From Megachile rotundata (taxonomy: Eukaryota > Arthropoda > Insecta > Hymenoptera > Megachilidae): 64,000 nucleotides of DNA. Numbering within the stretch: position 1 is the stretch's first letter; every line of letters starts with the position of its first letter. The translations under genes were made by a program, and so were the position numbers. This document shows, piece by piece, positions 63,201 through 64,000 of the stretch. The notes below the pieces were generated by a model. That model was not told the origin of the DNA. It was given only the letters and a program-made list of their open reading frames with translations, and made no database searches. The stretch is from NCBI RefSeq assembly GCF_050947335.1, contig NW_027473485.1, forward strand, positions 218,228 to 282,227. Reading direction: 5' to 3'.

Positions 63201-64000
63201 TAAGTATAGTAATTGTAGTTCTATTGCTCATATAAGCATAATATGATTATTAATATGTGTTACATTGATAATATTAAGAGTAATAAGTATAGTAATTATC
63301 GTTCTACCGATCATATACGCATATATGGCTAATAATATGAGTTAGATTGATAATAATAAGAGTAAAAACTATAGTATTGTTGTCGTTTCTATCGATCATA
63401 TAAGCATAATATGGCTAATAATATGAGTTAGATTGATAACAATAAGAGTAATGAGTATAGTAATTGGCGTTCTGTCGATCATATAAGCATAATATGGCTA
63501 ATAATATGAGTTAGATTGATAATAATAAGAGCAATAAGTATAGTAATTGTCGTTCTATCGATCACATAAGCGTAATATGGCTAATAATATGAGTTAGATT
63601 GATAATAATAAGAGTAGTGAGCATAGTAATTGTCGTTCTATCGATCATATAAGCATAGTATGGCTAATAATATGAGTTAGATTGATAATAATAAGAGTAA
63701 TAAGTATAGTAATTGTCGTTCTATCGATCACATAAGCATAATATGGCTAATAATATGAGTTAGATTGATAATAATAAGAGTAATGAGTATAGTAATTGTC
63801 GTTCTATCGATCATATAAGCATAATATGGCTAATAATGTGAATTAAATTGATAATAATAAGAGTAATATGTATAGTAATTATCGTTCTACCGATCATACA
63901 AGCATAATATGGCTAATAATATTAGTTAGATTGATAATAATAAGAGTCATGAGTATAGTACTTGTAGTTCTCTCGATCATATCTGCATAATATGGTTAAT
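60276..64000 (+). repeat. Mixed HOR segment to window end
   Basis: E ending in GAGTTTG with F skipped (60276-60358), G-H-I-J-K-L-M-N-O-P-Q-R-S, A (61437) with B-to-O, P/L hybrid (62682-62764), M-N-O'-P-Q'-R'-S'-T, then V-W-X-Y-K'-L'-M running off the end. The last kilobase matches the 18-19 and 21-22 kb V-T units, including GCTAATGATATG, GTGTTACATTG and TGTGAATTAAATTG. R at about 61335 has GATCAATAATATG. The window ends inside an M monomer. Confidence 0.85.
63345..63430 (+). repeat. Irregular 86-bp T monomer
   Basis: A T unit (GTAAAAACTATAG) in which the normally invariant TAGTAATTGTCGTTC reads TAGTATTGTTGTCGTTTC, a net gain of three bases spread over at least two places. Almost all other indels in the window are single, shared by several copies, and lie elsewhere in the monomer. 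Several indels clustered in one 20-bp stretch are more like a local sequencing or consensus error than inherited variation, though a real change is possible. Confidence 0.85.

Larger units (their letters stand above)
1..64000 (+). repeat. 83-bp AT-rich satellite array filling the whole window
   Basis: Monomers of 83 bp run head to tail from the first base to the last, about 770 in all, with a minority of 82-bp units and a few other indel lengths. The period is read directly: the rare motif GAGCAACAAG near position 11 recurs 747 bp (9 x 83) later. A consensus monomer counted by eye has A 34, T 29, G 14, C 6, so about 24% G+C with a marked excess of G over C on the plus strand. Every monomer I checked has the same orientation. 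No unique insert, transposon, tRNA or gene interrupts the array. Its role is unknown; arrays like this usually form centromeric or other heterochromatin, which is inference here. The strand call is a convention that puts GATTGAT at monomer start. Confidence 0.98.

Noticed and set aside
1..64000. CRISPR array (regular short repeats)
   Set aside because: The whole 83-bp unit is repeated; there are no unique spacers between constant repeats, no leader and no cas genes.
1..64000. Protein-coding repeats or long open reading frames
   Set aside because: Stops occur in all plus-strand frames of each monomer. On the minus strand the only open frame is broken because 83 is not a multiple of three; it closes after about 100 bp. 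Any longer open frame would come from chance variants, and codon structure is absent.
1..64000. CENP-B box
   Set aside because: No monomer subtype that I read contains the TTCG....A..CGGG pattern on either strand; the N unit has TTCG but not the rest.
1..64000. Telomeric repeat (TTAGG-like) from GAGTTAGATTG
   Set aside because: TTAG occurs once per 83 bp as part of a longer unit and is not itself tandemly repeated.
1..64000. Simple (TAA)n microsatellite
   Set aside because: TAA runs are only three or four units long and sit in a complex 83-bp monomer.
1..64000. Whole window as an artificial or misassembled repeat
   Set aside because: Private variants, hybrid monomers and nested copies with slight divergence form a consistent history that a collapsed or looped assembly would not produce. 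Local errors (for example 63345-63430) remain possible.
1..64000. Species or family assignment
   Set aside because: There is no gene or known repeat to anchor it; base composition and repeat length alone fit many insects, plants and other eukaryotes.

Overview
The whole 64 kb window is one uninterrupted satellite DNA array. I find no gene, RNA gene, transposon, CRISPR array or unique-sequence gap on either strand. The basic unit is an 83-bp monomer, about 24% G+C, repeated head to tail in a single orientation roughly 770 times. Both window edges fall inside monomers, so the array continues in both directions. A pure, long, AT-rich tandem array of this size is typical of eukaryotic heterochromatin (centromeric, pericentromeric, or sex/B-chromosome). 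The sequence does not identify the species, and I do not recognise the satellite family.

The monomers are not all alike. They fall into about two dozen recognisable subtypes, named here A to Y by short diagnostic differences, and these follow each other in fixed order. This gives a higher-order repeat (HOR) structure. One complete form is a 19-monomer unit, A-S, of exactly 1,576 bp (30671-32246: eighteen 83-mers and one 82-mer). A second form is a 14-monomer unit of 1,161 bp (20144-21304), in the order V-W-X-Y-K'-L'-M-N-O-P-Q'-R'-S'-T. The two forms share a nine-monomer core (K to S) and carry different arms: ten monomers (A-J) or five (T,V,W,X,Y).

Layout by region. 1-14 kb: a mosaic with many subtype variants of its own and internal copies offset by 747, 581, about 4,063/3,482, 6,300 and 2,735 bp. 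14-26.5 kb: dominated by the 14-mer form, amplified in nested copies (offsets 498, 2,239, 2,820 and a tandem 3,150 bp). 26.5-36 kb: mainly the 19-mer form, with many contracted or expanded cycles marked by hybrid monomers. 36-44 kb: both forms mixed, with a 1,825-bp-offset copy and a segment related to 26.5-28 kb. 44.5-52 kb: a 3,152-bp tandem repeat. 52-56.6 kb: a copy of the 33-36 kb arrangement. 56.6-58.9 kb: a very young 1,161-bp tandem duplication with a readable junction. 59-64 kb: an 8-monomer duplication, then further mixed cycles.

Nothing here encodes a product. The biology visible is array evolution: unequal exchange in register with the 83-bp unit, leaving chimeric monomers at junctions, with later copies inheriting both the chimeras and private point mutations. 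All subtype assignments and offsets were made by eye. Offsets built on rare variants are exact at the anchors named; block edges marked 'about' are good to a few tens of bases.
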